From: Rutstroemia sp. NJR-2017a BVV2 | Taxonomy: Eukaryota; Ascomycota; Leotiomycetes; Helotiales; Rutstroemiaceae | Assembly: GCA_002946415.1 (NCBI GenBank) | Contig: NJPS01000022.1 | Location: forward strand, 744,001-808,000 | Direction: 5' to 3' | Length of the DNA stretch: 64,000 nucleotides | Program-made: the position numbers and the translations under genes | Shown: positions 21,289 through 32,490 of the stretch, piece after piece | Numbering within the stretch: the first letter of the stretch is position 1 | How the letters are laid out: each line of letters opens with the position of its first letter | Notes under the pieces: model-generated | Databases searched by the model: none | The model's input: only the letters and a program-made list of their open reading frames with translations | What the model was told of the DNA's origin: nothing

Positions 21289-23314
21289 ATGAAGCTCCTC
21301 ACAGTCGTCAGCGCCATCGCAGTTCTTTCGAACCTCGTCCAAGCTGTTCCCCAACCTGGTGTAGTAAGTCCATCACCATCTCCCTTCCTCTCCTTTCCCC
21401 ATCGTCACCCCTTCTCAAATCCCCAAATGCCCTATCCTAATCTCTCTCTCATCCACAGCCCGCCACCAAACTCCAACGCAAACGCTTCAACTGGCCATGG
21501 AGTTCGGGCTCGGGTTCCGGCTCTGGACGCCATCATCATCACGAGGACGACGAAGAAGATGATGATCCTGCGTCGGCTGATCCGTCGAAATCTTACACTC
21601 GCTCTTATCATATCATTAAAACTGGCATTTCAGATCCGTGGGGCTCGAAAACTAGGACGAAATCTCATAGCTACACTTTTGTCACTCCGGTCGTGGATCC
21701 TACTCCGACTCCTGTTCCTGCACCTGTTTTCAGTACTCCTCAGTCAGGGTACATGAATACATCCTCCTCCTCATTCTCCTCCCTTTCCTCCACATTCTCC
21801 TCCTCATCCTCAGCACCAACATCCTCCCCCCCAACCCTCTGTCCCAGCTCCTTCATCTCCCTCATCACCATCACCGAAAGCTGCACCAGCACCCTCTGGG
21901 TCACGATCCCGCAAAGTCTTCCCCCGCTCTCGACGGGTGTTTCGACTGGCACTGGCACTGGGTATCCGTCAGCGTCGGGGAATTCGACGGGTATTTGGAC
22001 GTATTCGTGGTCTGGTAAAGCCTCGGCCTCGGCCTCGGCGGGGTTTAGTACGGTGCGAAGTGCGTGGGTGAATTCGACTACGAGTGCGAGTGGTATGAGC
22101 ACACCGTGTGCTTCGGGTCATGGGGTGAGTTCGAGGGGGTTTAATACTTCTTCTGCTACTGGGGTTATGACGACGACTTCTGTGGCTCAGAGTTCGATGG
22201 CGATGGCGAGTTTTAATAGTTCTTCGTCGGCTGTGATTGCTATTTCGACGTCGATTTCTAATACTTCATCATCGGTTACGATTGCTGTTTCGACATCTAG
22301 GTCGTCTTTGCAAGCTTTGAGTTCAAGTTCAAGTTCAAGTTCAAGTTCAAGTTCAAGTTCAAGTTCAAGTTCAAGTTCAAGTTCAAGTTCAAGTTCGGCA
22401 GTCGAGTCGAGTGAGAGTAAGAGTTTGGAATCTTCTTCCTCGTCGTCGAAGGAGAAATCGACTGTGGTGGTGCTCTCTACGACTACGGTTCCTTATCCTA
22501 CGAGTGTGAGCTCGAGTACGTTGGTGGTTTCGGCTACGCCGGTTTCGACGGGGGTTTCTGATTGTGAGTTTTTTCTTGAATGACTTTCTACTCGCTGTTT
22601 AACGATCCTCTCGTTTCTTCATTTCATTTCCTCTTCCCCTATACTTCCCTTCCCTTCCTTATCTCCAATCCCCACTCCTCCCCCTCCATATCCCCCTCCC
22701 TCTCCCCATCTTCCTCCCCTAATCCCATCCCCCCTCCTATAACCCCCAACTCAACACCCCCAACTAACACCCCCCCTCCCCCAGTACACCCCACAACCAC
22801 GATCCCCTTCACCACAACCATAACCACAACCATCACCTCCGGAACGCCCAACCCCGCCGCCGTGCACTGCGGTCTGCATGGTCTCCCCGTCGGCGATTAC
22901 TTCCTTGCTGAGTTTGTTGAGAATAAAGCCGGGGTGGACGTTACGTTGAAGGGATGTTGGGAGTTTTGTCGGGTATGTTTTTTTGCTTTCGTTCTCATTC
23001 TTTCTCTCCTTTCCTACGTCTTTTGCCCTTTCACCATCTCCTCTATTTTTCATTTCCCCTCCTCCTTCCCCCCTTCCTTTATCCACCCCTCCCCTACACC
23101 CCTAGCCCCTCACCCCTACTAACAACCCCTAAAACAGGGCGTCTACGGCATAGACGCAGGCTGCGAATCTTACTCCTTCTACCCGGAACCGGGCACCGGC
23201 GCCCCCAGATGCGACCTCTATGGTGGAAGTGTGGCGCAGAGCCTCGATAGTATTGTGCTGCAGGTGCCGAACGTGTGGTTTGATTTGGGGTGTGGGGATC
23301 CTACGGGTTTATAG
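21289..23314 (+). CDS. Secreted Ser/Thr-rich cell-surface protein with C-terminal Cys domain
   Basis: Four exons give 514 residues: 21289-21363, 21459-22563, 22785-22972 and 23138-23314. All junctions are in phase with GTAAGT/GTGAGT/GTATGT donors and CAG acceptors. Residues 1-19 are a signal peptide (MKLLTVVSAIAVLSNLVQA). Then come a short basic part, Gly-Ser repeats, an HHHHEDDEEDDD patch, a Ser/Thr-rich region (likely O-mannosylated) and a poly-Ser run encoded by an AGTTCA array. The last about 105 residues form a separate domain with six cysteines (HCGL, GCWEFCR, GCES, RCDL, LGCG), resembling PAN/apple or WSC-like modules of fungal surface proteins. There is no clear GPI signal. It is probably a wall-associated or adhesin-like protein; the ligand is unknown. 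Exons 2-4 each shift from C-rich to G-rich codons, and the introns are C/T-rich. Confidence 0.75.
22320..22396 (+). repeat. (AGTTCA)n coding microsatellite encoding poly-Ser
   Basis: About twelve copies of AGTTCA encode alternating AGT/TCA serine codons. The array is in frame with the surface protein. Copy-number slippage would change the length of the Ser-rich stalk without a frameshift. Confidence 0.95.
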
Positions 23315-23517
23315 GGAGATTAGGGGAGGGGAAGGGGGAATAAGGGGGGAGGGGAGGGATACGGAATAGGGGGAGGGGATGGGGAGAGAGATGGGAGAGG
23401 GGTGGTGGGATAAGAGGGGAGGGGGGAGGGGGGAGGGGGAGGGATAGGGATATGCAGAGGCAGGGGAAGGGAGGATAGGAGAGTAAAGTAGAGGAGAAGG
23501 GGAGGGGAGGGGAAGTA
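23315..23517 (+). repeat. Polypurine, G-run-rich 3' flank
   Basis: About 200 bases directly after the stop are nearly all purine, with many runs of 3-6 G. The densest part, 23416-23449, has at least six G-runs separated by single A or short spacers, a strong G-quadruplex candidate in the mRNA 3' UTR. A mirror-like purine tract such as this could also form triplex DNA. Confidence 0.8.
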
Positions 23518-24542
23518 CAAGTGCTATTCTAATCTATACTAACAGCTCGCCCATTACGTTTTAATTTTCCCTCTATTTAGTCAAATATATTTCTCGTTTT
23601 TTCATTAGGCACTCAAATAACCCGCAAGAGTAGGGAGACCGATATATAAACAATATGAATGGAAAAATAAATGACTGTGTCCGATGTGTGGTTGTCTGTT
23701 GCTAAATAGCTGGAAATGATTAGGGTCTCAAGTATTTTAGTTTGGCTTGAGGAGAAGAGGACGGTTGATGATGTGTGCGTTGGATTGGGTTGGGCTGTGG
23801 TTGGGTGCTGTATATGACGATGATGAGATGTATGTAGGGTAATGTAATGTATTGAATGGTACTATCCCGTCCTAGAGCAGATAGATAGAAAAAGGCTGTA
23901 TTGTGTATGCCTCACCTCGACTTCACTTCAATAACTGGCTGGGTCAGAACTCAGAGATTGCCGCTCTGACAGCACGGGGTGCAAAGAAAAGGTCCCTGAG
24001 ATTTGCTCTACTAGGGTGGGAATAGAGCCTTGGGACGTAGGAACTGTGTATATCAATCAGCATGGGGGATTATCAACAATACGGAAAATTCAAACCCCTT
24101 GTTTAGCGAGATTCTCGTGTTAAAAGGGGGGTGAATGGCACCTGATGGAATTTATTCTCTGCACGCGTAATTCCTTGCTCTGATACTCTTCACTTACTCA
24201 AAATAAGCAAATCCAGTGAGCTTAGATCCGTTGCTCTGGGTTGAAAGTACTTTGAGAAATACTGTGAGAAGCGTTTAAGCTCATTTGTCGAAAGAGATGA
24301 AAGGAGTCTTGAATTGTATTTTGGCGGGCAGAGACTGACCTCCACCGAGTGGGTAGGTGTCTTTGTGGCTCGTACGTCATGCTGGTCAAGTATTATATAT
24401 AAAGATTACGGGAGCAGGGTGGAGATCAACTGGAATGGATCATGCATACAGATATCATTGATGGATACTTCAAAGTTGTTCTACCTAGAGAACGTTTATC
24501 ACCCCCCAAACTCCATCATTATACATCATAAGTTAACCCAAC
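23518..24542. other. Intergenic between convergent genes
   Basis: No supportable gene. The region is AT-rich near 23540-23700. A frame at 24314-24619 overlaps the end of the minus-strand PP2A activator and has no coding character. Confidence 0.5.
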
Positions 24543-25838
24543 CTAATCAAACGGTATCCTCCTCAACCCCTCATTCCCCATTCTCTTCTTCATCTCCTGC
24601 GCAGCCGCCACACTACTAGGAACTTTAATACCACAACAATCACCCCAGCTATTCATCTGATGAACATGTTTCATGCCATCTCTCATAACCACCACTTCCC
24701 CTCCCTCGGCATCATCTTCTTCATTCGGAACACCGAATTCTTCTTCCGTGCTCATTCCATCCACAGCTGGGATCAGAGACCCGAATAGGAAATGCTGCAT
24801 AACGGGGAGTTTCTTCAGAACTTCGGCAACGAACATTCGCCTCATTCCATCTTCGACTTTGCCCCAGTTCTTCGCAGATGATATGTCGTCTAACATCGGA
24901 CTGTGCCATCTTAATCCTTCGACGTTTTTCACGCTGTTGACGAAGTTGACTTGGCCTAGGTATAAGTAATCTTTTCCGTACTCTTCTAGAATGAGATTTT
25001 GATGGATGGAAAGAGGTCGGATGTATGGATGGTGTAGAAGTTGCGAGGCGCCGAATAGGAATGGCAGGAATTGATAATCATCCAGACCCCAAACTCCATG
25101 CGATCCCGCGGGTTCGAGATAATATGTCTTTTGGATGAGTCTCATGAGATCGAGATATCGAGTGAAGACCTTCAGGACTAACGGTTTGAAGTCCTGTTTG
25201 TTGACAATGCCAAGTTGGTAGAGGCATAATAACCATATCATAAAGTTCAACTCGTGGCCGGATCCATAGTCAATTCTCGTCCGGTTTCCAAAAGCTTGTA
25301 AGAAGTATGTCGAGATCTCGGTGATGGCTTCTGGTGATGGAACTCCTAGTTGCTTGTGCCAGGTAATATGCTCTTGTGTAGCTAAATCAAGGAAATCCCG
25401 AAATCCTTTATTACCAAATCTTGAATCGCCCTGCTCTTCTGGCGGACTTCTTCGCACAACATCTTCGACTTTGGTAAGTATGTCTAGGATTGTTGTAACG
25501 GTCGCGCTGAGTTCGTTGTCCTTGATCGCAGAGACCGGTGTGTCGGCAACAGAATCGGTGAGACCAAAGACGAAAGCTAGGAGTAGATCGTATGTAGGGG
25601 ATTGGAGGAAGAGATCATGGTCTCTGGGTGAAAGGATTCGTCTCGAGGGTTTCGAGAACTTCAAGCTTGATAGCTCTGGAGGAGGTGGCAGGTTCGGGGT
25701 TGCTGGTACAGGAAGCGGATTTGCGGGAGGATTTCTTCGTTTTCGTGGCTCTAGTTTTGGCAGACGATCGCGTAAATTGGGTATACTTGGAGATGGTTTA
25801 TTTTCTGCAGGCTGAGGATTCTCTGTGACTGAAGGCAT
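24543..25838 (-). CDS. Serine/threonine phosphatase 2A activator (PTPA, Rrd family)
   Basis: A single exon of 431 residues starts at ATG 25838. A Pro-rich N-terminal tail (1-60) precedes the PTPA fold: RRILSPRDHDLFLQSPTYD (66-84), RFGNKGFRDFLDLA (140-153), the signature DYGSGHELNF (190-199), EPAGSHGVWGLDDYQFLPF (242-260) and HSPMLDDIS (312-320). PTPA proteins are peptidyl-prolyl isomerases that activate PP2A-like catalytic subunits with ATP. Fungi have two paralogues, Rrd1 and Rrd2; the CCGIKVPSS tail near 401-409 and the N-terminal extension do not let me choose from memory. An acidic insert (NEEDDAEGGE, about 372-381) is unusual. It is divergently transcribed from rrp46. Confidence 0.9.
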   Translation of the reverse strand: MPSVTENPQPAENKPSPSIPNLRDRLPKLEPRKRRNPPANPLPVPATPNLPPPPELSSLKFSKPSRRILSPRDHDLFLQSPTYDLLLAFVFGLTDSVADTPVSAIKDNELSATVTTILDILTKVEDVVRRSPPEEQGDSRFGNKGFRDFLDLATQEHITWHKQLGVPSPEAITEISTYFLQAFGNRTRIDYGSGHELNFMIWLLCLYQLGIVNKQDFKPLVLKVFTRYLDLMRLIQKTYYLEPAGSHGVWGLDDYQFLPFLFGASQLLHHPYIRPLSIHQNLILEEYGKDYLYLGQVNFVNSVKNVEGLRWHSPMLDDISSAKNWGKVEDGMRRMFVAEVLKKLPVMQHFLFGSLIPAVDGMSTEEEFGVPNEEDDAEGGEVVVMRDGMKHVHQMNSWGDCCGIKVPSSVAAAQEMKKRMGNEGLRRIPFD

Positions 25839-26079
25839 TTTGATTGTTGGTTGGTAGATGTTGTGGAGGGAGAAAGTGGCATGGGATGCGATGCTATGCT
25901 CTTGTAAGGGTCCCCACGATTAGTGGAGGTAGGCTTTAGGTTTAGCGTATGCTGCACGATAACGATAACGAAAAATTGCTACGGCATTGCTGAAGCTCAA
26001 TTCTTAGCCAAGCATTCAAAATATTTCACCTGCAGATACCCAGTCCTCCCTTTCGAACATCGAGGTACCTTCAATCGAT
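25839..26079. promoter_or_regulatory. Bidirectional promoter, PP2A activator / rrp46
   Basis: Only 241 bases separate the two start codons, which face away from each other, so promoter elements must be shared or overlapping. An AT/CG-mixed repeat CGATAACGATAACG near 25957-25970 is notable. Nothing else is recognisable. Confidence 0.6.
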
Positions 26080-26946
26080 ATGGGCGTTTCAAGTGAACCT
26101 ACGGCCTTACTGTCGCCTCTTCCTCGCGCAGATGGCTCTGCAGAATTCTCACACAATGGTTACACGGTTCTCGGCGCTGTGAACGGCCCTATTGAGGTTC
26201 AAAGACGCGACGAATTACCTGAAGAAGCAGCTATTGATGTCATTGTCAGACCGGCTGCAGGTGTTGGAGGTATGTCTTTCTGCTAGGAACCTTATATGTT
26301 CTCTGGACTAGGCACTGATTATGTATTAGGTACCCGCGAACGACATCTTGAAGCAATCCTTCAGTCTACCTTACGCCAGATCATACACATCCACAACTTC
26401 CCACGTACCCTGATTCAGATCACTCTACAGATTACCAACACGCCGGAGAACTATAATGCTTGGTCGAAGCTTGTTCAAGCAAGCTCCGTATGTATTTGTA
26501 TTAACCCTGGTCGTATGCAAGCATGGCTAACAATAGTCGTCTAGAACCTCCCTCTGCTTCCAGCGCTCCTTCAAACATCGGTCCTGACGTTATTATCCGC
26601 CTCTATACCTCTGTCGATGACCATGAACTCAGTTCTACTTGCGTTGAACGATACTGAGGCTGGACGATCTATAATTGAAAACCCTACGCCAGTGCACTGC
26701 CAGGATGCGACATCCATTCACGTCTTTGCATTCACATCGCATGGGGATCTATTGGTTGCCGAGAGTGAAGGGCCGTTTGAGTTGGATGACTGGGAGGAAG
26801 TCTTCGATTATGCAAAGCGCTTATGTTGCGACGGCAAATCAGGTGCTGACGATGTAATGGAGGAGGACAAGGAATCCGACCTCATGATGTTCGTAAAATC
26901 AGCAGTGCAAGAAAAAGTCGCCAATGATCTCCATTGGAAAGGTTGA
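26080..26946 (+). CDS. rrp46: Exosome complex component Rrp46 (RNase PH fold)
   Basis: Three exons (26080-26269, 26330-26487, 26545-26946) are joined in phase across introns of 60 and 57 nt (donors GTATGT and GTATGT, acceptors TTAG and CTAG), giving 249 residues. The product begins with a variable N-terminus, then GYTVLGAVNGPIEVQRRDE (about 27-45), TRERHLEAILQSTL, the HNFPRTLIQITLQI strand, SASIPLSMTMNSVLLALND, and a C-terminal helix EEVFDYAKRLC. These are the hallmarks of the Rrp46/Rrp41-like RNase PH subunits of the eukaryotic exosome ring, which processes and degrades nuclear and cytosolic RNA. As in other eukaryotes the subunit is expected to be structural, not catalytic. Assignment to Rrp46 rather than Mtr3 rests on the GxVNGPxEVQRRDE motif. 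Confidence 0.85.
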
Positions 26947-28460
26947 AAGAATACTCATCATTTCTTGCCGCTGTCATTCACGTAGGGGTCAGGACCATTC
27001 CGCCTTGATAGGGGAGGCGCGTATATGCAAAGAATTCCCCAGTTGCGACTGGGTATCGAAAGACATACTCACTTCGAGGGGATCTGGGGAGAGACCTTGC
27101 TTGGTCTTTCCTTCGGATTATCAGCTTGAAAGAGGTTGAAAGCAAACAGTATTGTTCGAAGGCATTTCCATCGCGTATCTGACACCGACCATGACAGTTC
27201 GTCTGGGCTCCTAATGACTCTGACGTTTCATCCTTAATAGGCCATCCCGAAAAGGATAGTGATTCGCTGTACCATCCGCAAGTGCGTCTCGGGAAATGTT
27301 CGCGCGAGGTAAATACCGATAGAGAACAAGGCTTCAGAGGGGATCATGCAAGCTTTAAGAGTTGTGAAGTCATCGGATGAATCAATTCGTTCTACCACTC
27401 CGCATTATGCAGACTAGCGCAAGGAATATTATCATTGATCAAACCTCTCACGTTTTGAAACCCCCTTTTAGCATCGTTATTATACGCGAGAGTATGCTGT
27501 TGTAATATTGTTTTTGAACTATCTATCTTACTATCTAGTGATGCCGTAACGGGAGACTGTCGCATTGTGTCCGGAATGGAAACCCATTCGCAACTGATTG
27601 CAACAAGACAGAATCATATTAAATATCATCCGCGTCATCCCTCGAGGCACCAAACAGAATTCACCTGGCTATTTCATTAGTTGCTCATCCATCTCGCTCT
27701 TCATCTTTGCTCTTGGAGTCATATAGCTGATCGTGGCGTCGTATAGAAGATCTATTATCGATGACTTATTCCCTCTAGAGAAGAGAGGCACTGCCACGAC
27801 TATCTTCACTGGTGGCTAGATGCTGGGACCTGTTACTGCACCTATCTTTTGGGGGTTTTTGCTCGGGTAAAAGGTTGGCGATGGGTCATTGCTCTGGCTC
27901 CTTCCCCTTGGATACTGTTGAACTTCGGAGAGCGTGTCCGCAAGAGGGAAACACCATCATATTTGATTCACTGGCCACGTCAAGTTCTGCGTTCAGATGT
28001 CCGTACTTGTATTACTTGATAAACCTCTCCTCCGTGGCTCATGTAATCTTACATAGAAACATCAAACGGTTATTTTTGTAGCCCTTGCTGCCATTTGATG
28101 TATATATACCTTATCTCAGTATATTCTCTGGAGACTTAGGCCCCAAGCACTTGATTCTTCTTTGTGAATCTAGTTGTGCAAATAATTTGAGCATTCACCC
28201 AACTACGGTCGATCGTAGGTTTCGAGCTCTTCTCGAAGATATCTTTTAGTCAAACTCCATCGACACGATACTAGACAACTGCAATTCACGGGCAGTATGC
28301 GCGTCTAATATGAGATAATACAATAGCACACGCGCGGTGGTTTAAGATGGCTTTTCATGATCACAGTCGGGGATTCAGTCTCAGATTAACTCGACGCCTC
28401 TCTGAGAGATCTAAAACAAAAGCAAACCCGCAAACCCCCAACCCCCCAAACCCTCGCCCC
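26947..28460. other. Gene-free stretch between convergent rrp46 and GNAT genes
   Basis: No supportable gene. A frame at 27812-28081 has no splice context or motif. The last 60 bases before 28460 are C-rich on the plus strand, that is, G-rich in the sense direction of the GNAT gene 3' flank. Confidence 0.5.
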
Positions 28461-29280
28461 CTACTCCCTTTTCGCCACCCACGGTAACTCCATCTTCCCT
28501 ACCTCATACACCCCCCCACTCGGCTTCCACATCCACCAAAGCAACACATCCCCCAAATCTGACTGCAGTCTCCTCCACGTATTACTCGGCCTCTCAACCC
28601 GCATATCAAGCGCAATCTTCTCAATCGTTCGCAGCCCAAACTTCTTGTACAGATCATGTCCCATCTCGCTCGATTCCACCACTACCTCCAAGCCCTTTTC
28701 TTCAGCCCGCTGCATGCCCCATTGCATTAACATGCTTGCGTAGCCTTTGCCCCGGTAGGGGACGTCGGTGAACATGTAGTCGAGTTCTGGGGGGTGTCAG
28801 CATGGGGGGTTTTTTGGGGGGACAGGGGGAGAAGAGTTGGGAAAGAGAAAAGCACGGCATACGACAATGCGGCCTCCACATTCTCTCCCCCCTAAACCTA
28901 TACACCTGATTCAGGGCCCGACTCGCAAACTCCCTCCCGGTGCCCTCAGGATGCCAGAAAGCCACCAGCTCCGGAGCGCCGTCTTTATACGGCGAGATCT
29001 GATCATGGAAGTTCCAATGAGCAACACTGCACACCTCTCCCTTCCCATCTTCGTCGTCTGTGACATAGATCCAGTGACTCGACGCATCGTGTTGATGGAA
29101 TCCCCACACTCGGCTTGTAGCCTCGGCGAGCGCTTGCGCGTAGCCTTCTTCGGTGGCTTCCCAGACGGGGAAGAGAACGCTCATGATGGGGGAGTAGGGG
29201 TTGTAGGCCGCGTTCCAGAGACAGGTCATGGCGGCGCTGAGTTCGGGGAGGGTGGTTACTTCTTTGATGATGGGTGCCAT
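28461..29280 (-). CDS. GNAT-family N-acetyltransferase
   Basis: Exon 1 is 29280-28863 and exon 2 is 28786-28461, flanking a 76 nt intron (donor GTATGC at 28862, acceptor CCCCAG ending at 28787), giving 247 residues. The junction restores HCQLDYMFTDVPYRGKGYA. The acetyl-CoA pyrophosphate loop is R151-G-K-G154-Y-A (R/Q-x-x-G-x-G/A pattern), followed by the helix SMLMQWGMQRAEEKGL and the strand/helix VVVESSEMGHDLYKKFGL, the classic motif A and B. The N-terminal half (1-139) is typical of fungal GNATs annotated only as acetyltransferase. A small-molecule or peptide substrate is likely but cannot be named. An upstream in-frame extension to 29487 lacks an ATG context I trust; ATG 29280 fits the family start. 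Both exons run from C-ending to G-ending codons. Confidence 0.85.
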
Positions 29281-32200
29281 GATGTTTGTGGAGATGGGAC
29301 TAGGTCTACTGTGGATGGCAGCTGTGGGAAGGTCAAATGCTGATTTCAAGGTAGTATGTACGGTCTTGGCTTGAATATATAGTATTATCGAGGTCCGAAA
29401 AGGGAAGGTCAAAAAGAGCCACGTGAATGTGAGGAGTCGTATTGATCGTATCTTACAACTGGCGTTTGTTCGGCTCAGAAGAACCATCTATCCACAGCGG
29501 GGTAAACTTCTACTTCTTGCATACTCAATGTTGAGCGAAACCCCTCAATTTATGCGCGTCTCAATCTGCCTATCCAATCAACCATACTGGTTTCCGGTGA
29601 AGTGTCCCCTTCAGAAGGTCCATATCAAAAAATAAAATATTGTGGCATTACAAGTGCATGCTACGTAGTTTGGTAGCACTCGAGGTTACCAAACCATCGG
29701 AATCAATCCTTGAACATCACTCTTCTCTAGTCCTCGATCACCTACTGCCAATATTTACCAACGTCCATCAACATCTGCCAGCTCTAACTCCATTAATAGC
29801 TGCTAGCGTGTATTTGGCGTGTATTAACCGTTGTTGGCATGTATTAACATCCACTACATGCACAATTAAGAATATCAATACAGCTAAAGATATGCATTAT
29901 CGCCTAGCTGACGTTGCTATACTTTTGCAGACCGACGTGGCAGATTGAGAAGCTTAAGGCCAGGATTCAGTCAGAGCCACCTGAAGTATGTGACACGGAT
30001 TGAAATGCTCCAGGTAGGAATCTCATGAATATTGGTGCAATGACAAACAAGATAGATATAGCAGTCGATATATGCAGAACCGACAAGCGCCCTTTCCATT
30101 CAGATATCGATGGCCCTAGCATGTGGCCTTCGATCGTTCCGAGTGAAAATCTCTAGTTTTTCTGCTACTATAATCTTCCAGCGACTCGGCGGCAGAAACT
30201 CGTTTTTCTAGCATTCAACGCAGTGTCCGGCGAAGGAATTGGAGGAATAGGGGCTCCTCGTCATCTGGGAAAGTGTCTTGAAGCCCTTCGAACGAGTTTG
30301 AGGGTATTGTAGCATCTCCTATCCAGTTCCGCAGAAGGCCCAGCAAAGGAAATTATCTGCGCTAGTTTGGCAGTATTTGAGCGCACATCCTGAGAACCTC
30401 AAGCATTGAGAATGCGATTCTGTATGCGAAATCCTAGATAAATACGAGAGGTTAGTTGCAATTTCAAGCCTAACTGCACTTCCAGCAATATCGACTCTCA
30501 ACACGTCTATATTCCACATCCCCGCCATGTCATTTCACAGAATACCGAGAATAACTTCCGGAGCAGGATAGAGAAATGGCTGGATATTACCATCAAACTT
30601 CTGATTCCCTATTCGAGCTCCCTAAGTCGCATAACATGCTACCCCTGACGCGTAATGAGCGCGAGACGTGGACGATGTGATCGCCGTTTGTTTACAGGGG
30701 CTTGGAGTATTGAGTTCTGCCTTCAAAGTCGGTAAGAACTGTTTTCTAGGAGGAACTATTTTTGGCTTGGCGATCGACGATGGATGGATGGTAGTCGCGC
30801 AGGAGAACGAAGTTTTGTGGCGTGGTTGGATCGAGTTACAGGTACCGATGCGTATCAGTCGGTATTCAATATGTAGGTGGTTGAGAGCGAAGTGTAAATG
30901 GGTGCTCGTAAGCTTTAGAATCTTCTGGAGAAGCTTGTCTGGAGGTGTCAATATTTGGAAATCCTACTGTGGTAATCCTTATGGTTTATGCACGAAGCAG
31001 ATATGACTACTTGCTTTTGTGTCGATCCCATGTATTGAGCAATGTCTGAACATATCGAACCCTAGCCTACTTAGAATCAATCAAGCTCGAGTGTTCAAAA
31101 CCTCTCGCTCTCTCGGGAGCCGACTTGCACTGGCAGGTTTCAAATTAAATATATTCATGTCCGCTCTTGCAAAATCAAAACTAATCGGTCAGAGGTGAAG
31201 AATATAACGAAACCACACAACGGGAAGAGATTACGACGCAACCAAACGATAGAATTTGAACGATATCAAAGTTTACCAACAGCCTGGTATCTGTCATGGA
31301 AGACGTCCAGATGCGGACCGAGTAGATCTGGCGTCTACGATTCAAACTCTCTTCCTCGTATTCTACAAAGAAGGGACGAAGGATATTGCTTGTAACGGGA
31401 AGTGGTTTCGACGCAAAAGCCGCTGAGCAAATCGACGAGCAGTGGGCGTTACTCGCTCTGACATATCCACGTTGCCGTCGGACCTCCAGCTAACCAGGAG
31501 CATTACCAGTCTGTGACTACCGTACTCTGTACAGTAGGCTAATATTGCCGGGTAAGTGACCTATCCATGCAATACCATGAGGGTGATCATGCCGTACATA
31601 AAACAGACACATCCAAGGAGGAACGGCGTCTGCCAGCTTCCTGTCAGCCATCGCGTACTGTGAAACGACATTGCACAGAAATAATACACCGTTGCGATGG
31701 ATGGTTGCGGACGAATACTACCCAGTCAGGCATAATGGCACAATCGCAAACACTAGTGTGACTAATCCATGATCCTTTGGGGGGAATTCCAAAACTCGCC
31801 TGCACATTTGACGGGGCAGAGTGGGGACCGAGGTGGCAGCTGTAACCGGTTCGACTGAGTGACGGCGAAAGCTGTGAGATACGAGTAATTGCAGAGGGGA
31901 GAGGGGAGAGGGGGAATCTGGAGTAAGGTGGTTGTTGGTGAGCTGTTCTACGATGTATATAGAATGCGAAGGGAAGGGACTTCAATCCTTTCTCTTCTTT
32001 TCTTCAGTCTCGATCTTTAGACCATAGACCAACGACCAACATCTCTCCCTTCTTTTCGGTTTTTCTAAGCAAAGCTCCGGTAGCTTTCGCTCTTTGTTTG
32101 CCTTTCTTGTTGGATTTTCTAGGTACTTTCTTTGCTTTCTTGTTCTGTTCTTAGAGCTGTGGCATTCCGTCGAGCTCTTGTGTTACCCTCGTTTGCGGTT

Positions 32201-32304
32201 GTCGTCGTCGCTTCATAATATCGGTCAATTCGATAAGCCCAACATCGAGAGTTTCTCTGCCATTCTACCGTTCTAGTTCCACCGGGTCTAATTCCGCTCC
32301 TAAG
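29281..32304. other. Gene-free stretch, divergent region GNAT / NAD kinase
   Basis: No supportable gene. Short frames at 29640-29948, 30668-31006 and 31195-31395 lack splice partners or motifs. A C/T-rich block at about 31985-32060 (CTTTCTCTTCTTTTCTTCAG) looks like the core promoter of the NAD kinase gene, whose first non-coding exon would then end at 32304. Confidence 0.45.
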
Positions 32305-32490
32305 GTGAGTTTAAACCAACGTTTCCTTTTCCCCACTCTCGGTCTCTCCTATCCAGCCCAATTCGTGGAAAGACTCAACTTGGCATATGGAACTTGGCAC
32401 ATGGAAGGTGGAACTTGGAAGGGCGGCCGGCCACTTGGGTACAATCTATGGAAATGAAGAAGGCTGACATTTTGTGATGCGAATTGACAG
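32305..32490 (+). other. Probable 5'-UTR intron of the NAD kinase gene
   Basis: Donor GTGAGT at 32305, a GCTGACAT branch near 32463 and acceptor TTGACAG ending at 32490 define a 186 nt intron. In the spliced leader from 32491 to the ATG at 33090 I see no upstream ATG, consistent with a genuine long leader. Confidence 0.5.

Noticed and set aside
25321..25815. 164-codon plus-strand frame over the PP2A activator gene
   Set aside because: Antisense shadow of a clear PTPA gene; Ser/Arg/Gly-rich nonsense.
28837..29343. 168-codon plus-strand frame over the GNAT gene
   Set aside because: It is antisense to exon 1 of a well-supported acetyltransferase and has no features of its own.
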